DNA of 64,000 nucleotides, taken from contig NZ_SNYR01000001.1 in assembly GCF_004363175.1 (NCBI RefSeq), forward strand, positions 62,001 through 126,000, read 5' to 3'. Made by a program: the position numbers and the translations under genes. The notes beneath the pieces were generated by a model. It was not told where the DNA came from. It worked only from the letters and a program-made list of their open reading frames with translations, and did no database searches. This document shows, piece after piece, positions 50,423 through 60,101 of this stretch; positions within the stretch are counted from its first letter, which is position 1, and each line of letters starts with the position of its first letter. The DNA is from Maritalea mobilis (GTDB lineage Bacteria; Pseudomonadota; Alphaproteobacteria; Rhizobiales; Devosiaceae).

Positions 50423-50447
50423 TTTTCGAGAAAGCCTAAGAACAATT

Positions 50448-50474
50448 AAACGCGGCGCTCAGCCGCGTTTTTTG
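50448..50474 (+). terminator. Rho-independent terminator after the helix-hairpin-helix gene
   Basis: AAACGCGGC, 5-base loop GCTCA, GCCGCGTTT and further T. The stem overlaps the end of the convergent alpha/beta hydrolase gene (stop at 50459), and its A-rich left flank means it could act in both directions. Confidence 0.85.
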
Positions 50475-51388
50475 TGCCATTTGCAAGTGTGCAGCACAAA
50501 ATCGGCAATCACGCCCAACTCGTCGGCGCCTTCCAGCAGCGCAGGTGAGCCTTCGCCCATAATCTCATAATTGAGGCAATCAGGGCGTTTCTTACACATC
50601 ATTTGAAACACTTCTGCTCGAAGTAAATCGGTGTGCTGGGTTCGCAAAAGAAGCAATGGTGTCTTGTTCAAGGCATCAAATAAATGCCAGTTGGCTTGCA
50701 AAACATCGTCATTATCAAATGCATTGAGCTGTTCAGCGAGCCGCATATCAAACTGCGGTTCCAAACGGGCCTTGGCTGTTTCCTGATGTGTGCGCGCGCC
50801 AATTTGATCAAGAAGACCATCGCCCAAATTGGGATAATCTACCCGCAAAATGCGCCGTAATGAATCGCGCACGGCATTCTTACCTCTGATTTTGCTGAGA
50901 TAGGCAAGGTTGTTGCGCAAGCGCACAAGGCCGCGTGCATTGATGATTGGCCCTGCGTCACAAAGCACAGCGCCCGAAATTATGCCCGGTTGCAACGCCG
51001 CCAACGCCATAATCACCTGGCCACCATGGCCTTGCCCGAGCCAAATCGCACTTTCAATGCCCATGGCGCGGCAAAATTCGGCCATATCTGTTGCATCGTG
51101 AAGGGTAGAGTAGGCGCGGTCTTTCCGCTCTCTGCGGGCTTTGCCGCGTCCTATCAGGTCCACCTGAACGATGGGCCAGTTGCGCTTGGCAAAGCTGGAA
51201 AAACGTTCCGCAAATGCGTCAAAGTCCGACATATTGCGTTGATAGCCGGCCAAACAGATGATCGGCAGTTTCAGCGGATCATCAAAATCACCCTGCAGTC
51301 GATAAGCAATTTGCCGCGCGCCATCTCCACAAGTGAGGTGGCGCACATCGGCATTTTGACTGGATGTAGTGGTCTGCGCTTGGTCCAT
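50459..51388 (-). CDS. Alpha/beta hydrolase
   Basis: A 309-residue hydrolase. The fold shows IICLAGYQRNMSDF (oxyanion strand), the nucleophile-elbow region IWLGQGHGGQVIMAL, where the usual Ser of G-x-S-x-G is replaced by His in GQGHGG, and the C-terminal LLLLRTQHTDLLRAEVFQMM. Because the elbow lacks Ser, the catalytic status is uncertain. The start is placed at ATG 51388; a TTG at 51421 would add 11 residues. It is convergent with the helix-hairpin-helix gene and follows the lytic transglycosylase on the other side, in divergent or tandem transcription. Substrate unknown. Confidence 0.75.
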   Translation of the reverse strand: MDQAQTTTSSQNADVRHLTCGDGARQIAYRLQGDFDDPLKLPIICLAGYQRNMSDFDAFAERFSSFAKRNWPIVQVDLIGRGKARRERKDRAYSTLHDATDMAEFCRAMGIESAIWLGQGHGGQVIMALAALQPGIISGAVLCDAGPIINARGLVRLRNNLAYLSKIRGKNAVRDSLRRILRVDYPNLGDGLLDQIGARTHQETAKARLEPQFDMRLAEQLNAFDNDDVLQANWHLFDALNKTPLLLLRTQHTDLLRAEVFQMMCKKRPDCLNYEIMGEGSPALLEGADELGVIADFVLHTCKWHKKRG

Positions 51389-51442
51389 AAATTGGCTATA
51401 CCAGCTTTTGGAGCCGGGCAATAGATGTAAGATCGGCCAGAA

Positions 51443-53509
51443 TTAGTCGATCTTCATCAAATAGTTGGCCAAACGCAGACGATTGTCGCCCAGGCGCACA
51501 CGATAGACCTGATAGTTCGCGAGAACCTTTTGCACATAACCGCGAGTTTCGGTGAACGGGATCAATTCAATCCAATCCACAACGTCGATTTTGCCAGACC
51601 GTGGGTCGCCGAACCGCTTGAGCCATTTGTTCACATTGCCAGCACCAGCATTGTAAGCCGCCGCTGCCAAAACCAAAGAACCGTCATAGCGTTCCAACTG
51701 CGCTTTCAAATAGGTAGAACCTAACAATGCATTGTAAGACGGGTCACTAGTTAAGCGAGATTTCGAATAGCTTAGGCCTAGTTTTCCGGCAGTCTCTTTC
51801 GCGGTGCCCGGCATCAATTGCATCAAGCCCAATGCGCCAGAATGTGACTGCGCTGTGCGGTCAAAGCGGCTCTCTTGCCGGGCAACGGCATAAACCGCCG
51901 CAGCGTCGATTGCAGCCAATTGATTGCGCGGCAAGCCATCCTTTGGAAATTCAAACAGATCGAGGTCGACGCCGCGGTTGCTGGAGATGCTCGCCATCAA
52001 AATTGCCAGATCATGAGCTTCAATATCTTGAGCCAAACGGGCAGTGAGCAACATCTCGCCAGGCGACTTCACCTGATAGATCAAGCGGCGCAGCAATGGG
52101 CGGGCAAAACCATAAGTTTTATTGCCTTCAAACAAGCGGATGGCCTGTACCAATTCGCGCCGATTAAAGCCAGCTTCAGCATCTTGCCATGCTGGCAATG
52201 GGGAAAGCTGCAATTGCTGCACATTCAATTTGTGCGAAGCCAATTGACCGTAATAATAATCATCATGTTTGGCGGCGCGTTGATATTTCACGCGTGCATT
52301 TTCAATTTGGCCCATCGCTTCATAGGCGCGGCCCCACCAATAGTGAGATTCGCTGACGGATGAGGGCAGGGTCGACAAGGACGCCATTTTCTCAAAATGC
52401 TTGGCCGCAGTGGCTGCATCACCGATAAAGCGCAGTGCGATCCAACCCGCATGGAACTGGGCATCAACCACTCGGCCTTCTGGGCCGTTGGTATATCCAG
52501 CCGCCGCGAGATAGGCATTTTGCTTATCGCCAACTTCCAAAAGTTCACGCGCCAAATAGCGGCGTTTGTACCACCACAAATGGCTTTCCGGCAGTTCGCC
52601 GGCTGCGCGGTTCAAATGCGCCACAGCACCCGCGTTAGAGCCCTTTGCCTGTGCCCATTCAGCATTGGCCCAATGGAACAGATTATGATTGCGGAATTGC
52701 GGATCAACGCGATCTAGCAATGTCTGCGAGTTATTATCTTTCCGCGCAACAGCAATGACAGCCCGAAGCAAGCTTTGCTGTGCGGGCGAATATTCATTGA
52801 AAATGCGTTCCACCGCACGCGCACGGTCATGCATCAACAATCGGTTGGCGCGAGCCCAATGGTCTGCATTGGTCAATTGGCCTTTATAGCGGGCATAAAG
52901 ATCTTGCTCCGTACCCGCATCAAGGAAGTTGTTGATCCAAACGTGCTTGATGATGCGGCCAGCGCGGGCGACTTGCCCATCGCGCACATATGCATCGGCC
53001 AAAGCGATTTGCGCGTCCACCAAATTCGGCATTTGGCCGCCGAGCAGATCAATAACCTCATTATAAGGCAAATCACGCTTGAGCATGGCTTGCTCTAGAC
53101 GTGTTTTATAGGTGCTATCGCTGGCAAAATGAGGGGCGTCTGCCTGAAACCGCAAGATGGTCTGATGGTCAATATCATCTTTGCCAAAATAAATGGCTGC
53201 CCATTGAACTGCACGACGCTCTACATCGTTGGAAAAACCACGCGCCGCATTATACGCGTCTGCATAATTGCCAGCTTTGAGCGCGCCAATAGCATTTTGA
53301 AATGGGCTGCTTCCCTTAGCGCCTTGCATGATCACGCTACCAGCACCACCGATTGAACTGGTGGTGGTCGGATCAATCTGAGCTTGAGCAAATGTAGGCG
53401 CGGTGAGCGCTCCAGACATCATGAGTGCAGATCCCATCAGCAGCGCCCGCAAAGATGCCGCGCGGCGAGGGAAAAATTGGCGAAGTGAAAAAGTGCTTTG
53501 AGAAAGCAT
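51443..53509 (-). CDS. Soluble lytic murein transglycosylase (Slt family)
   Basis: A 688-residue periplasmic enzyme. The start at 53509 gives a long basic signal sequence ending APTFAQA near residue 44; a start 40 codons earlier lacks support. Alpha-helical superhelical repeats fill the middle. The C-terminal catalytic domain has the Glu in VYAVARQESRFD, then GALGLMQLMPGTAKE and AAAAYNAGAGNVNKWL, the GEWGY-type SLT motifs. It cleaves peptidoglycan to anhydromuropeptides, the substrates salvaged by the AnmK locus at the start of the window. The next gene, dapA, is divergent. Confidence 0.93.
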   Translation of the reverse strand: MLSQSTFSLRQFFPRRAASLRALLMGSALMMSGALTAPTFAQAQIDPTTTSSIGGAGSVIMQGAKGSSPFQNAIGALKAGNYADAYNAARGFSNDVERRAVQWAAIYFGKDDIDHQTILRFQADAPHFASDSTYKTRLEQAMLKRDLPYNEVIDLLGGQMPNLVDAQIALADAYVRDGQVARAGRIIKHVWINNFLDAGTEQDLYARYKGQLTNADHWARANRLLMHDRARAVERIFNEYSPAQQSLLRAVIAVARKDNNSQTLLDRVDPQFRNHNLFHWANAEWAQAKGSNAGAVAHLNRAAGELPESHLWWYKRRYLARELLEVGDKQNAYLAAAGYTNGPEGRVVDAQFHAGWIALRFIGDAATAAKHFEKMASLSTLPSSVSESHYWWGRAYEAMGQIENARVKYQRAAKHDDYYYGQLASHKLNVQQLQLSPLPAWQDAEAGFNRRELVQAIRLFEGNKTYGFARPLLRRLIYQVKSPGEMLLTARLAQDIEAHDLAILMASISSNRGVDLDLFEFPKDGLPRNQLAAIDAAAVYAVARQESRFDRTAQSHSGALGLMQLMPGTAKETAGKLGLSYSKSRLTSDPSYNALLGSTYLKAQLERYDGSLVLAAAAYNAGAGNVNKWLKRFGDPRSGKIDVVDWIELIPFTETRGYVQKVLANYQVYRVRLGDNRLRLANYLMKID

Positions 53510-53794
53510 GTGTAAACCTGTCAAATTACGCAATACAATTTTTGACGGCATATTCTTGGGGCTGCCGAACCCACACATGAAGGCTAGCAAATTAAGGTGA
53601 ATGATTGGTTTAGATTGAATTTTAATCAATTTGTTTTATCCAATCAGCGAAACAGGGCTTGTTGCCATCTTTTCAGCTCATTATGGTGCGCAACTCGGGT
53701 CTTTCTGCGTTAAAAGCGCGGAAAAAGTTTGACCTTTTTGCGCCAACATGGTGTCAACATGCCAATGAACGAAAAGAAAAAAGGATGTGAAGGG
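53510..53794. other. Divergent spacer between slt and dapA
   Basis: This 285-base region carries no supported gene. It must contain both promoters, but none was clear: TTGACC at 53729 has no good -10 partner. It includes the rejected N-terminal extensions of both flanking genes. Confidence 0.5.
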
Positions 53795-54673
53795 ATGTTT
53801 CGCGCCTCAATTACCGCATTGATCACGCCATTTAATAACGGCGAGGTTGATGAAGCCGCGTTTAGACGCTTTATCGACTGGCAGATCAATGAAGGCACGT
53901 CTGGATTGGTTCCTGTGGGAACCACTGGTGAATCACCAACCGTTAGCCATGAAGAGCACAAACGGATCATCAAGATATGTGTTGAGGCGGCAGACAAACG
54001 GGTGCCCGTGATCGCGGGCGCAGGCTCTAATTCTACGCGCGAAGCCATTGGCTTTGCCGAATTTGCTGAAGAAGCAGGGGCTGACGCAATCCTTTCCGTT
54101 TCGCCTTATTACAATAAGCCAAATCAAGAAGGCTTGTTTGCGCATTTCAGCGCGATTGCGAAATCAACCAAATTGCCTGTGATCCTTTACAATATCCCGG
54201 GCCGTTCAATCGTAGACATCAATGTTGAAACCATGAAGCGTTTGGTGGATGAGTGCCCGAATATCGTTGGGGTGAAAGATGCAACGGCTGATATGGCGCG
54301 GGTGTCGCAACAGCGTCACGTTTTGGGCAAAGAGTTTGTTCAACTTTCTGGTGAAGACATTTCCGCACTTGGTTTCAACGCTCATGGCGGGGTGGGGTGC
54401 ATCTCTGTAACGTCAAATATTGCCCCGCGGCTTTGCGCTGAAATGCAACAAGCTTCGCTGGACGGCAATTATGAAGCTGCTTTGGCCATTCAAGATCGCT
54501 TGGCTCCACTGCATAAGGCATTGTTCTTGGATCCAAGCCCTGTGCCAGTGAAATATGCGGCTGAGCGTCTTGGGTTGTGTAAATCAGATACACGTTTGCC
54601 ATTGTCGCCGATCACGCCGCAAACCAAGTTGGCGGTAGATGAAGCGCTGATTCATGCAGGATTGATCAATTAA
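53795..54673 (+). CDS. dapA: 4-hydroxy-tetrahydrodipicolinate synthase
   Basis: A 292-residue lyase that condenses pyruvate with aspartate semialdehyde on the way to lysine and diaminopimelate. The start at 53795 is preferred to one 66 bases upstream because the protein then begins [13 protein letters not shown] as in the family, with GTGAAGGG upstream. Thr44-Thr45 in GTTGESPT, Tyr132 in LYNIPGRS and the Schiff-base Lys161 in VGVKDATAD are all present at the E. coli positions. It is followed 3 bases later by smpB, a known gene order in alphaproteobacteria. Confidence 0.96.
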   Translation: MFRASITALITPFNNGEVDEAAFRRFIDWQINEGTSGLVPVGTTGESPTVSHEEHKRIIKICVEAADKRVPVIAGAGSNSTREAIGFAEFAEEAGADAILSVSPYYNKPNQEGLFAHFSAIAKSTKLPVILYNIPGRSIVDINVETMKRLVDECPNIVGVKDATADMARVSQQRHVLGKEFVQLSGEDISALGFNAHGGVGCISVTSNIAPRLCAEMQQASLDGNYEAALAIQDRLAPLHKALFLDPSPVPVKYAAERLGLCKSDTRLPLSPITPQTKLAVDEALIHAGLIN

Positions 54674-54676
54674 TCT

Positions 54677-55159
54677 ATGGCGGCCAAGAAGAAAAATTCA
54701 TTGAAAAGCACTGGTGTCGTGGCGGAGAACCGCCGCGCCCGCTTTGATTATGAAATTTTGGATACGATGGAAGCTGGCTTGGTGCTGGAAGGCACTGAGG
54801 TGAAAAGCCTGCGCAATGGCAAGGCGCAAATTACCGAAAGCTACGCGACGCCAGAAGAGGGCGAGATCTGGTTGATCAATGCCCACATTCCAGAATATTT
54901 GCAGGCCAACCGCTTCAACCATGACGAGCGTCGTCGGCGCAAATTGCTGCTGAAAAAACGCGAAATGAGTCGCATCATGGCGGCGGTTGAAAAGCAGGGG
55001 CAAACGGTTGTGCCGCTCAAGCTTTACTTTAACGATCGTGGCATCGCAAAGCTGCAGATCGGCATTGCCAAGGGTAAAAAGCAACACGATAAACGCGAGA
55101 CCGAGCAGAAACGCGATTGGTCACGCCAGAAGAATCGATTGTTGAAAGACTTGGGCTAA
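54677..55159 (+). CDS. smpB: SsrA-binding protein
   Basis: A 160-residue tmRNA-binding protein for ribosome rescue. The motifs [36 protein letters not shown] and the C-terminal helix region [20 protein letters not shown] are diagnostic. It is co-transcribed with dapA and convergent, 6 bases apart, with the uracil-DNA glycosylase gene. Confidence 0.97.
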   Translation: MAAKKKNSLKSTGVVAENRRARFDYEILDTMEAGLVLEGTEVKSLRNGKAQITESYATPEEGEIWLINAHIPEYLQANRFNHDERRRRKLLLKKREMSRIMAAVEKQGQTVVPLKLYFNDRGIAKLQIGIAKGKKQHDKRETEQKRDWSRQKNRLLKDLG

Positions 55160-55165
55160 GCGATT

Positions 55166-55804
55166 CTATTCGCTCAATAATTCCCGAACAGTTTTAAAGA
55201 CATCATCAAACATCTGCGATGTGAGCACGTTGGTGTTCACATTGTAGCGCGAGCAATGATAGCTGGCGATTAGCTTCTGGCCTGTCGGGAGCTCGTATGC
55301 CGCACCATGGCCGAAGGCAAAGTCCTTTTTGCGTACATCAAAGCAGGTCAAAAACGAATTATGGGCAATGCCGCCAAGCGTGACGAAAACTTCTACATCG
55401 GAGAAATGCTTGAGCGTAGCTAGCAAATAACGGCGGCAATTGTTCACTTCTTGTGCAGTGGGCTTGTTCTGCGGCGGCACGCAACGCACCACATTGATGA
55501 TGGCGCAATCTACCAGCGCTAAACCATCGTCTGCACTGTTGCCATATTCACCGGCTGCAAAACCGTTTTGAAGCAAAATGTCGAAGAGGAGATCTCCCGC
55601 AAAATCGCCGGTGAAGGGGCGTCCAGTACGGTTCGCACCCTTAAGGCCAGGGGCCATGCCCACAATCATGACACGCGGATTGGGCGCGGCCCAATTTGGA
55701 ACCGGCGCGTTGAAAAAGTGCGGAAACTTTTTTTGATTATCCTTGCGGAAAGACTTTAGCCGCGGGCACTTGCTACAATTTGGAGCAGGGTCAAAAGCGA
55801 CCAA
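55166..55804 (-). CDS. Uracil-DNA glycosylase, family 5 (UDGb) type
   Basis: A 212-residue DNA-repair glycosylase. N-terminal cysteines in NCSKCPRL, together with Cys in the second half, fit the iron-sulfur cluster of this class. Motif A reads GMAPGLKGANRTGRPFTGD, the family-5 form with Gly rather than a polar catalytic residue, and the C-terminal motif is SYHCSRYNVNT. It removes uracil or other damaged bases from DNA. It is convergent with smpB and upstream of a NYN-domain gene on the same strand, 45 bases away. Confidence 0.9.
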   Translation of the reverse strand: MVAFDPAPNCSKCPRLKSFRKDNQKKFPHFFNAPVPNWAAPNPRVMIVGMAPGLKGANRTGRPFTGDFAGDLLFDILLQNGFAAGEYGNSADDGLALVDCAIINVVRCVPPQNKPTAQEVNNCRRYLLATLKHFSDVEVFVTLGGIAHNSFLTCFDVRKKDFAFGHGAAYELPTGQKLIASYHCSRYNVNTNVLTSQMFDDVFKTVRELLSE

Positions 55805-55849
55805 AATCTAACCTCAAGTCATCATTACATTGCAAAAAGGGCGTGACGA

Positions 55850-56377
55850 TTAAGCGTCACGACCCACAGATTTTGCAAGATCTGCAATATCCATAAAATA
55901 GTCAGCCTGCCGCCGAAGATCGTCCGAAATCATCGGGGTGGAGGTTGCTTTTGTGGATACAACAGTCACTTTCTTGCCCTTGCGCTGCAATGCCGCAACA
56001 AGCGCAGTGAAATCGCCATCACCGGAAAATAGAACCAGGTGGTCGTAATTATCGGCCATATCTAGCGCATCAATGGTAATCTCAATATCCATATTACCTT
56101 TGATTTTGCGCCGACCTTGATGGTCCGTATATTCTTTCGCTGGCTTTGTAATAACAGTGTAACCGTTATAGTCTAGCCAATCGATAAGGGGGCGGATCGA
56201 GGAATATTCCTGATCTTCCACCAGAGCCGTATAATAATAGGCGCGTAATAAATAGGCCTGACTTTGGAATTCTGAGAGCATACGCCGATAGTCCAATTCG
56301 GCGCCCAATGCCTTAGCAGTGGCATAAAGGTTTGCTCCATCCATAATCAGGATAACCTTTTCGCGAGGATCAAACAT
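55850..56377 (-). CDS. NYN domain protein (LabA/DUF88 family)
   Basis: A 175-residue PIN-like protein. The acidic site residues are in LIMDGANLYATAKALG, the middle part has RPLIDWLDYNGYTVITKP and NMDIEITIDALDMA, and the motif VLFSGDGDFTALVAALQRKG is the signature of LabA-like NYN proteins. These fold as RNases with a metal site, but a natural target is not known for this group. It is transcribed away from the rpoZ side and is commonly found next to rpoZ in related bacteria, which is recalled rather than checked. Confidence 0.88.
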   Translation of the reverse strand: MFDPREKVILIMDGANLYATAKALGAELDYRRMLSEFQSQAYLLRAYYYTALVEDQEYSSIRPLIDWLDYNGYTVITKPAKEYTDHQGRRKIKGNMDIEITIDALDMADNYDHLVLFSGDGDFTALVAALQRKGKKVTVVSTKATSTPMISDDLRRQADYFMDIADLAKSVGRDA

Positions 56378-56568
56378 TAAACAATAGCCTTACTTTGCTT
56401 ATCAGGCGAATATTACCTGTATTCGTTTGATAAAACATTACTGGAGCCTGAACTCAATAAAAAGGCGCAAAGCTCGCGGCAATTAAATGCGAACAAACAC
56501 CTCCCAATGGAGATCAGACCGTTGGTCTTTAAGCACAATGCCATATGAATGCTAAGCACCGCACACGG

Positions 56569-56642
56569 CAAAAAGGCCACCCTTGTCCAAGAGGTGACCT
56601 CAGTACTTAACGTAGTCATAAATCATATTTGGTGAATATGTC
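56569..56642 (-). ncRNA. Candidate small RNA upstream of rpoZ
   Basis: On the minus strand a terminator-like hairpin GGTCACCTCTTGGAC with its partner AAGGGTGGCC (56602-56576) is followed by five T. No protein gene on this strand ends here. A perfect TATAAT lies at 56654-56649, which places a start near 56642 and predicts a transcript of about 74 bases. A good -35 box was not found. An orphan terminator with a -10 box in a conserved neighbourhood points to an sRNA gene. Confidence 0.45.
56573..56602 (-). terminator. Orphan minus-strand terminator
   Basis: The stem has seven outer pairs (one G-U), a single bulged T and an inner three to four pairs, followed by TTTTT on the minus strand. It is oriented away from rpoZ and does not follow any annotated gene. 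Confidence 0.6.
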
Positions 56643-56681
56643 GATTCAATTATATGAAACAATGTTAATTCATTTATTGGG

Positions 56682-56710
56682 TTGTAAATTTTAACAGCTT
56701 GGTGTAGATC
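56682..56710 (+). promoter_or_regulatory. Promoter candidate of rpoZ
   Basis: TTGTAA (56682-56687) and TAGATC (56705-56710) have a 17-base spacer and predict a leader of about 29 bases before the TTG start at 56746. Confidence 0.35.
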
Positions 56711-56745
56711 AGCCCACTGATTACCCAAAATTGCGGAGATTTGCT

Positions 56746-57117
56746 TTGGCGCGCGTTACCGTTGAAGATTGCATTGAAAAAATCCCTAACCGTTTTGAGC
56801 TGGTTTTGCTGTCTGCACACCGTGCTCGGCTTATTTCGTCAGGGGCTCCAATCACTGTTGATCGCGACAATGACAAAAACCCTGTTGTGGCTTTGCGCGA
56901 AATCGGCGATGGCACAATCTCACCAGGCGATCTTAAAGAAGATCTGATCCACTCACTACAAAAATATGTTGAAGTGGATGAGCCTGAGGCCGAAACAGCG
57001 CCGATGATCGAAAGCCAAGGTGGCGACGATGAGGGCATGGTGTTTGACACAATGAGTGAAGAAGACCTTCTGCGCGGCATTGAAGGCCTTTCCCCACCAG
57101 ACCGTCGGGACGATTAA
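56746..57117 (+). CDS. rpoZ: RNA polymerase omega subunit
   Basis: A 123-residue subunit that assists assembly of the polymerase and, in many bacteria, forms part of a ppGpp site. The likely start is the TTG at 56746, giving the universal opening [20 protein letters not shown] with the ribosome site CGGAG 8 bases upstream; the TTG at 56731 would add RRFAL. The family motif [12 protein letters not shown] is at about residue 53. The acidic tail rich in Glu and Asp is typical of alphaproteobacteria. It is followed by a terminator and then rel, whose ppGpp product acts on this polymerase. Confidence 0.95.
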   Translation: MARVTVEDCIEKIPNRFELVLLSAHRARLISSGAPITVDRDNDKNPVVALREIGDGTISPGDLKEDLIHSLQKYVEVDEPEAETAPMIESQGGDDEGMVFDTMSEEDLLRGIEGLSPPDRRDD

Positions 57118-57150
57118 TCTTGCATCTTTCACTGAGCTGCATGATAATGG

Positions 57151-57177
57151 AAGGGCGCCTTGATCGGCGCCTTTTTT
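57151..57177 (+). terminator. Rho-independent terminator of rpoZ
   Basis: GGGCGCC...GGCGCC stem (57153-57171) around the loop TTGATC, followed by six T. It begins 33 bases after the rpoZ stop and separates rpoZ from the rel operon. Confidence 0.85.
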
Positions 57178-57226
57178 GTGATTCTTACCATGGTTTATAC
57201 CGACCAACGGAGCTGAATTTCCGACC

Positions 57227-59506
57227 ATGATGCGCCAATATGAACTTGTTGAGCTGGTGCAGGCTTATAATCCAAATGCGGATGAAGCCCTGCTCAACAA
57301 AGCCTATGTCTACGCCATGCAAAAACATGGTAGCCAGCGCCGCGCATCAGGCGATCCTTATTTTGCCCACCCGTTGGAAGTGGCCGCTATTCTCACCAAA
57401 TTGCATTTGGATGATGCCACCATTGCCGTGGCTCTGCTGCACGATACCATTGAAGATACGGACGCGACCCGCGCTGAAATTGACCAGGTTTTCGGCCAGG
57501 AAATCGGCGCGATTGTGGACGGGCTCACCAAAATTGATCGGCTAAACCTTGGCTCGCGCGAAGAGGCGCAGGCCGAGAACTTGCGCAAGCTGCTGCTGGC
57601 AATTGCGGAAGATGTGCGGGTGCTATTGGTGAAACTGGCTGACCGCTTGCACAATATGCGCACGCTGGAATTTGTGCCGGAGCATAAGAAACGCCGTATC
57701 GCGCAAGAAACAATGGAAATTTACGCCCCATTGGCTGGACGCATGGGTATGCAGGATATGCGGTCTGAGCTGGAGGACTTATCCTTCCAAACGCTGCATC
57801 CTGAGCAATATCAAGTCATCCGCAACCATTTGGACGCTTACGCGAAAGACAATCGGGCAGTCGTGGATGAAATCCGCATGGAGCTGGCGCAACGCTTTGT
57901 GGATGCCGGGATCATTGCCGATGTGACCTCACGGCTGAAAGCACCATTTTCCGTGTTTAAAAAGATGGAGCGCAAATCCATCAGCCTCGAACAATTATCC
58001 GACATTATCGGGTTCCGCGTTATCGTGGATAGTGTTGACCTTTGCTACAAAACGCTTGGTGTGGTGCACCAAACTTGGTCTGTGGTGCCGGGTCGATTTA
58101 AAGATTACATCTCTACACCCAAGCAGAATGACTATCGCTCTATCCACACCACCATTGTTGGGCCTGAACGTGAGCGGGTGGAACTGCAAATTCGCACCAG
58201 CGAAATGAATTCTATCGCCGAAATGGGCATCGCTGCGCACGCGCTCTATAAAGACGAAATTTCTGGCGATATGAAACGGCTGGAGCATGAAAGCCGAGCC
58301 TATGCGTGGTTGCGCAACACCATTAAGCACCTGACCGAAGGCGAGAACCCACAGGAATTTTTGGAGCATACCAAACTTGAACTGTTCCAAGATCAGGTCT
58401 TTTGCTTTACCCCGCGCGGTCGCCTGATTGCATTGCCACGGGGCGCAACGCCAATTGACTTTGCCTTTGCTGTGCACACAGACATCGGCAATAGCTGCGT
58501 CAGTTGTCGCATCAATGGCACCGCCATGCCGCTAACAACAAAGTTGCGCAATGGCGATGAAGTGCAGATCGACCGTGACGAGAATCATCGGCCGCCGCCA
58601 AACTGGGAAAATATCGCTGTTACCGGCAAGGCGAGGGCGGCGATCCGCCGTTCACTTCGACTTGCAGCGCAAGAACGGGCTGAGCGGTTGGGTAAGCAAA
58701 TTTATGATGCCCTGTTGGAGCGTGAGGCGTTCTCAGTCAATCGCAAAGAGCAAGATGAATTGCTGAAGCGGCTGAAAATGCGTAGCATCCGCAGCCTTTA
58801 TGTCGCGCTAGGTGAGGCACAGCTTTCTGGCGAAGATCTGGTGCATGAGCTGGATGAGTTGAAGGGCTATGAGCGGACGCGGAAGCGCAAGCCGCTTGGC
58901 TTGCCTGTTGGCGCAAGCAAGGATGGCTGGTTCTCACTGGCTCAAGGCGAAAACTTCAAATTCCGTATTCCCGGCGGTCAAACGGTGGACGCAGACATTT
59001 TGGGTGGTGCCCATCTCGAATTTGGCACGCCAGTAAAAGTGTCAGCTGAAGGTGTGCTGCCCGGTGATCGCATGGTCGGGATTTTGCCAGAGAATGGCAT
59101 TTTGACCATCTATCCCATTGGGTCAGAAGCATTGCTTGAATATCAAGACAAAGATGCACTCTGGGTTGACGTGCTGTGGGATTTGGACGCGGAGCGGCAT
59201 CAAAACTTCCCCGTTGTGATGGTGGTGCAATCAGTCAATAAACCCGGCATATTGGGGCAGATCTCATCTTCCATCGCGTCTTGCGATGCGAACATTGTGA
59301 ACCTGTTTTTCCGCACCGTTCGGTCTGACTTTTCTGATATGTTGTTCTGCATCGAAGTGCAGGATATCGCCCAGTTTAATGATGTAACAACAACCCTGAA
59401 GCGCATTGTGGGGATATCCAATGTGCGCCGCGCAACATGCGAAGAGGGCGAGTTGATCGATAATTTGACACAGCAATATAAACAGCTTGAGACAAAGGTG
59501 AACTGA
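57227..59506 (+). CDS. rel: Bifunctional (p)ppGpp synthetase/hydrolase RelA/SpoT
   Basis: A 759-residue stringent-response enzyme. The hydrolase HD domain is intact: His72-Asp73 and Glu76-Asp77 in [10 protein letters not shown]. The synthetase domain includes [20 protein letters not shown] and [20 protein letters not shown]. The TGS domain begins near residue 390 with [19 protein letters not shown], and a C-terminal ACT domain covers about 685-755 ([20 protein letters not shown]). The presence of intact HD motifs means it makes and degrades (p)ppGpp, the usual single Rel of alphaproteobacteria. Its stop overlaps the pyrE start by one base (TGATG). Confidence 0.97.
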   Translation: MMRQYELVELVQAYNPNADEALLNKAYVYAMQKHGSQRRASGDPYFAHPLEVAAILTKLHLDDATIAVALLHDTIEDTDATRAEIDQVFGQEIGAIVDGLTKIDRLNLGSREEAQAENLRKLLLAIAEDVRVLLVKLADRLHNMRTLEFVPEHKKRRIAQETMEIYAPLAGRMGMQDMRSELEDLSFQTLHPEQYQVIRNHLDAYAKDNRAVVDEIRMELAQRFVDAGIIADVTSRLKAPFSVFKKMERKSISLEQLSDIIGFRVIVDSVDLCYKTLGVVHQTWSVVPGRFKDYISTPKQNDYRSIHTTIVGPERERVELQIRTSEMNSIAEMGIAAHALYKDEISGDMKRLEHESRAYAWLRNTIKHLTEGENPQEFLEHTKLELFQDQVFCFTPRGRLIALPRGATPIDFAFAVHTDIGNSCVSCRINGTAMPLTTKLRNGDEVQIDRDENHRPPPNWENIAVTGKARAAIRRSLRLAAQERAERLGKQIYDALLEREAFSVNRKEQDELLKRLKMRSIRSLYVALGEAQLSGEDLVHELDELKGYERTRKRKPLGLPVGASKDGWFSLAQGENFKFRIPGGQTVDADILGGAHLEFGTPVKVSAEGVLPGDRMVGILPENGILTIYPIGSEALLEYQDKDALWVDVLWDLDAERHQNFPVVMVVQSVNKPGILGQISSSIASCDANIVNLFFRTVRSDFSDMLFCIEVQDIAQFNDVTTTLKRIVGISNVRRATCEEGELIDNLTQQYKQLETKVN

Positions 59507-60090
59507 TGAACCAGCAAGAAGTGCTCGATATTTTCCGCTCCTGTAACGCTCTTTTGGAAGGGCATTTCATTTTGTCATCTGGCTTGCGCTCACCTGTGTT
59601 TTTGCAAAAAGCAAAAGTGTTTATGCATGCGGATAAATCCGAAATCTTGTGCAAAGCCTTGGCTGAAAAAATCCGCGCAGAAGGTTATGGCGATGTGTCT
59701 CAAATCGTTTCTCCAGCTGTTGGCGGCATTATCCCCGGATATGAAACATCGCGTCACCTAGGCGTGCCGGCCATTTTCACAGAGCGGGTGAATGGCGAGT
59801 TTGAGCTGCGCCGCGGTTTCCATGTTGAAAAGGGCGAAAAAGTGATTGTGGTGGAGGACATTGTGTCCACTGGCCTTTCCATCCGCGAATGTGTCAAATG
59901 CTTGCAAGATTTGGGCGCCGATGTTGTGGCTGCCGCTTGCTTGGTAGACCGTTCTGACGGCGAGGCGGATGTGGGCGTGCCGTTGGTGGCGCTAACTGGC
60001 TACAAAGTGCCAGCTTATGCAGCGGACCAATTGCCGCCAGAATTGGAAAATATACCTGCAATCAAACCAGGTAGCCGCGGACTGCAATAG
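59506..60090 (+). CDS. pyrE: Orotate phosphoribosyltransferase
   Basis: A 194-residue enzyme of pyrimidine biosynthesis that adds phosphoribose to orotate. The PRPP-binding motif [19 protein letters not shown] is at residues about 113-131, the flexible-loop HVEKGEKV precedes it, and the N-terminus has [17 protein letters not shown]. The start is translationally coupled to rel. Length agrees with the short bacterial class. Confidence 0.96.
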   Translation: MNQQEVLDIFRSCNALLEGHFILSSGLRSPVFLQKAKVFMHADKSEILCKALAEKIRAEGYGDVSQIVSPAVGGIIPGYETSRHLGVPAIFTERVNGEFELRRGFHVEKGEKVIVVEDIVSTGLSIRECVKCLQDLGADVVAAACLVDRSDGEADVGVPLVALTGYKVPAYAADQLPPELENIPAIKPGSRGLQ

Positions 60091-60101
60091 GGGGCAAAGA
60101 T

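Larger units (their letters stand above)
56378..56745. other. Intergenic region between the NYN gene and rpoZ
   Basis: The 368-base gap contains a candidate small RNA on the minus strand and the rpoZ promoter. An ORF at 56413-56619 on the minus strand overlaps the terminator hairpin and has no protein motif. Confidence 0.6.

Noticed and set aside
56413-56619. A 68-codon ORF upstream of the NYN gene
   Set aside because: It runs through a terminator hairpin and lacks a ribosome site; the small RNA explanation fits better.
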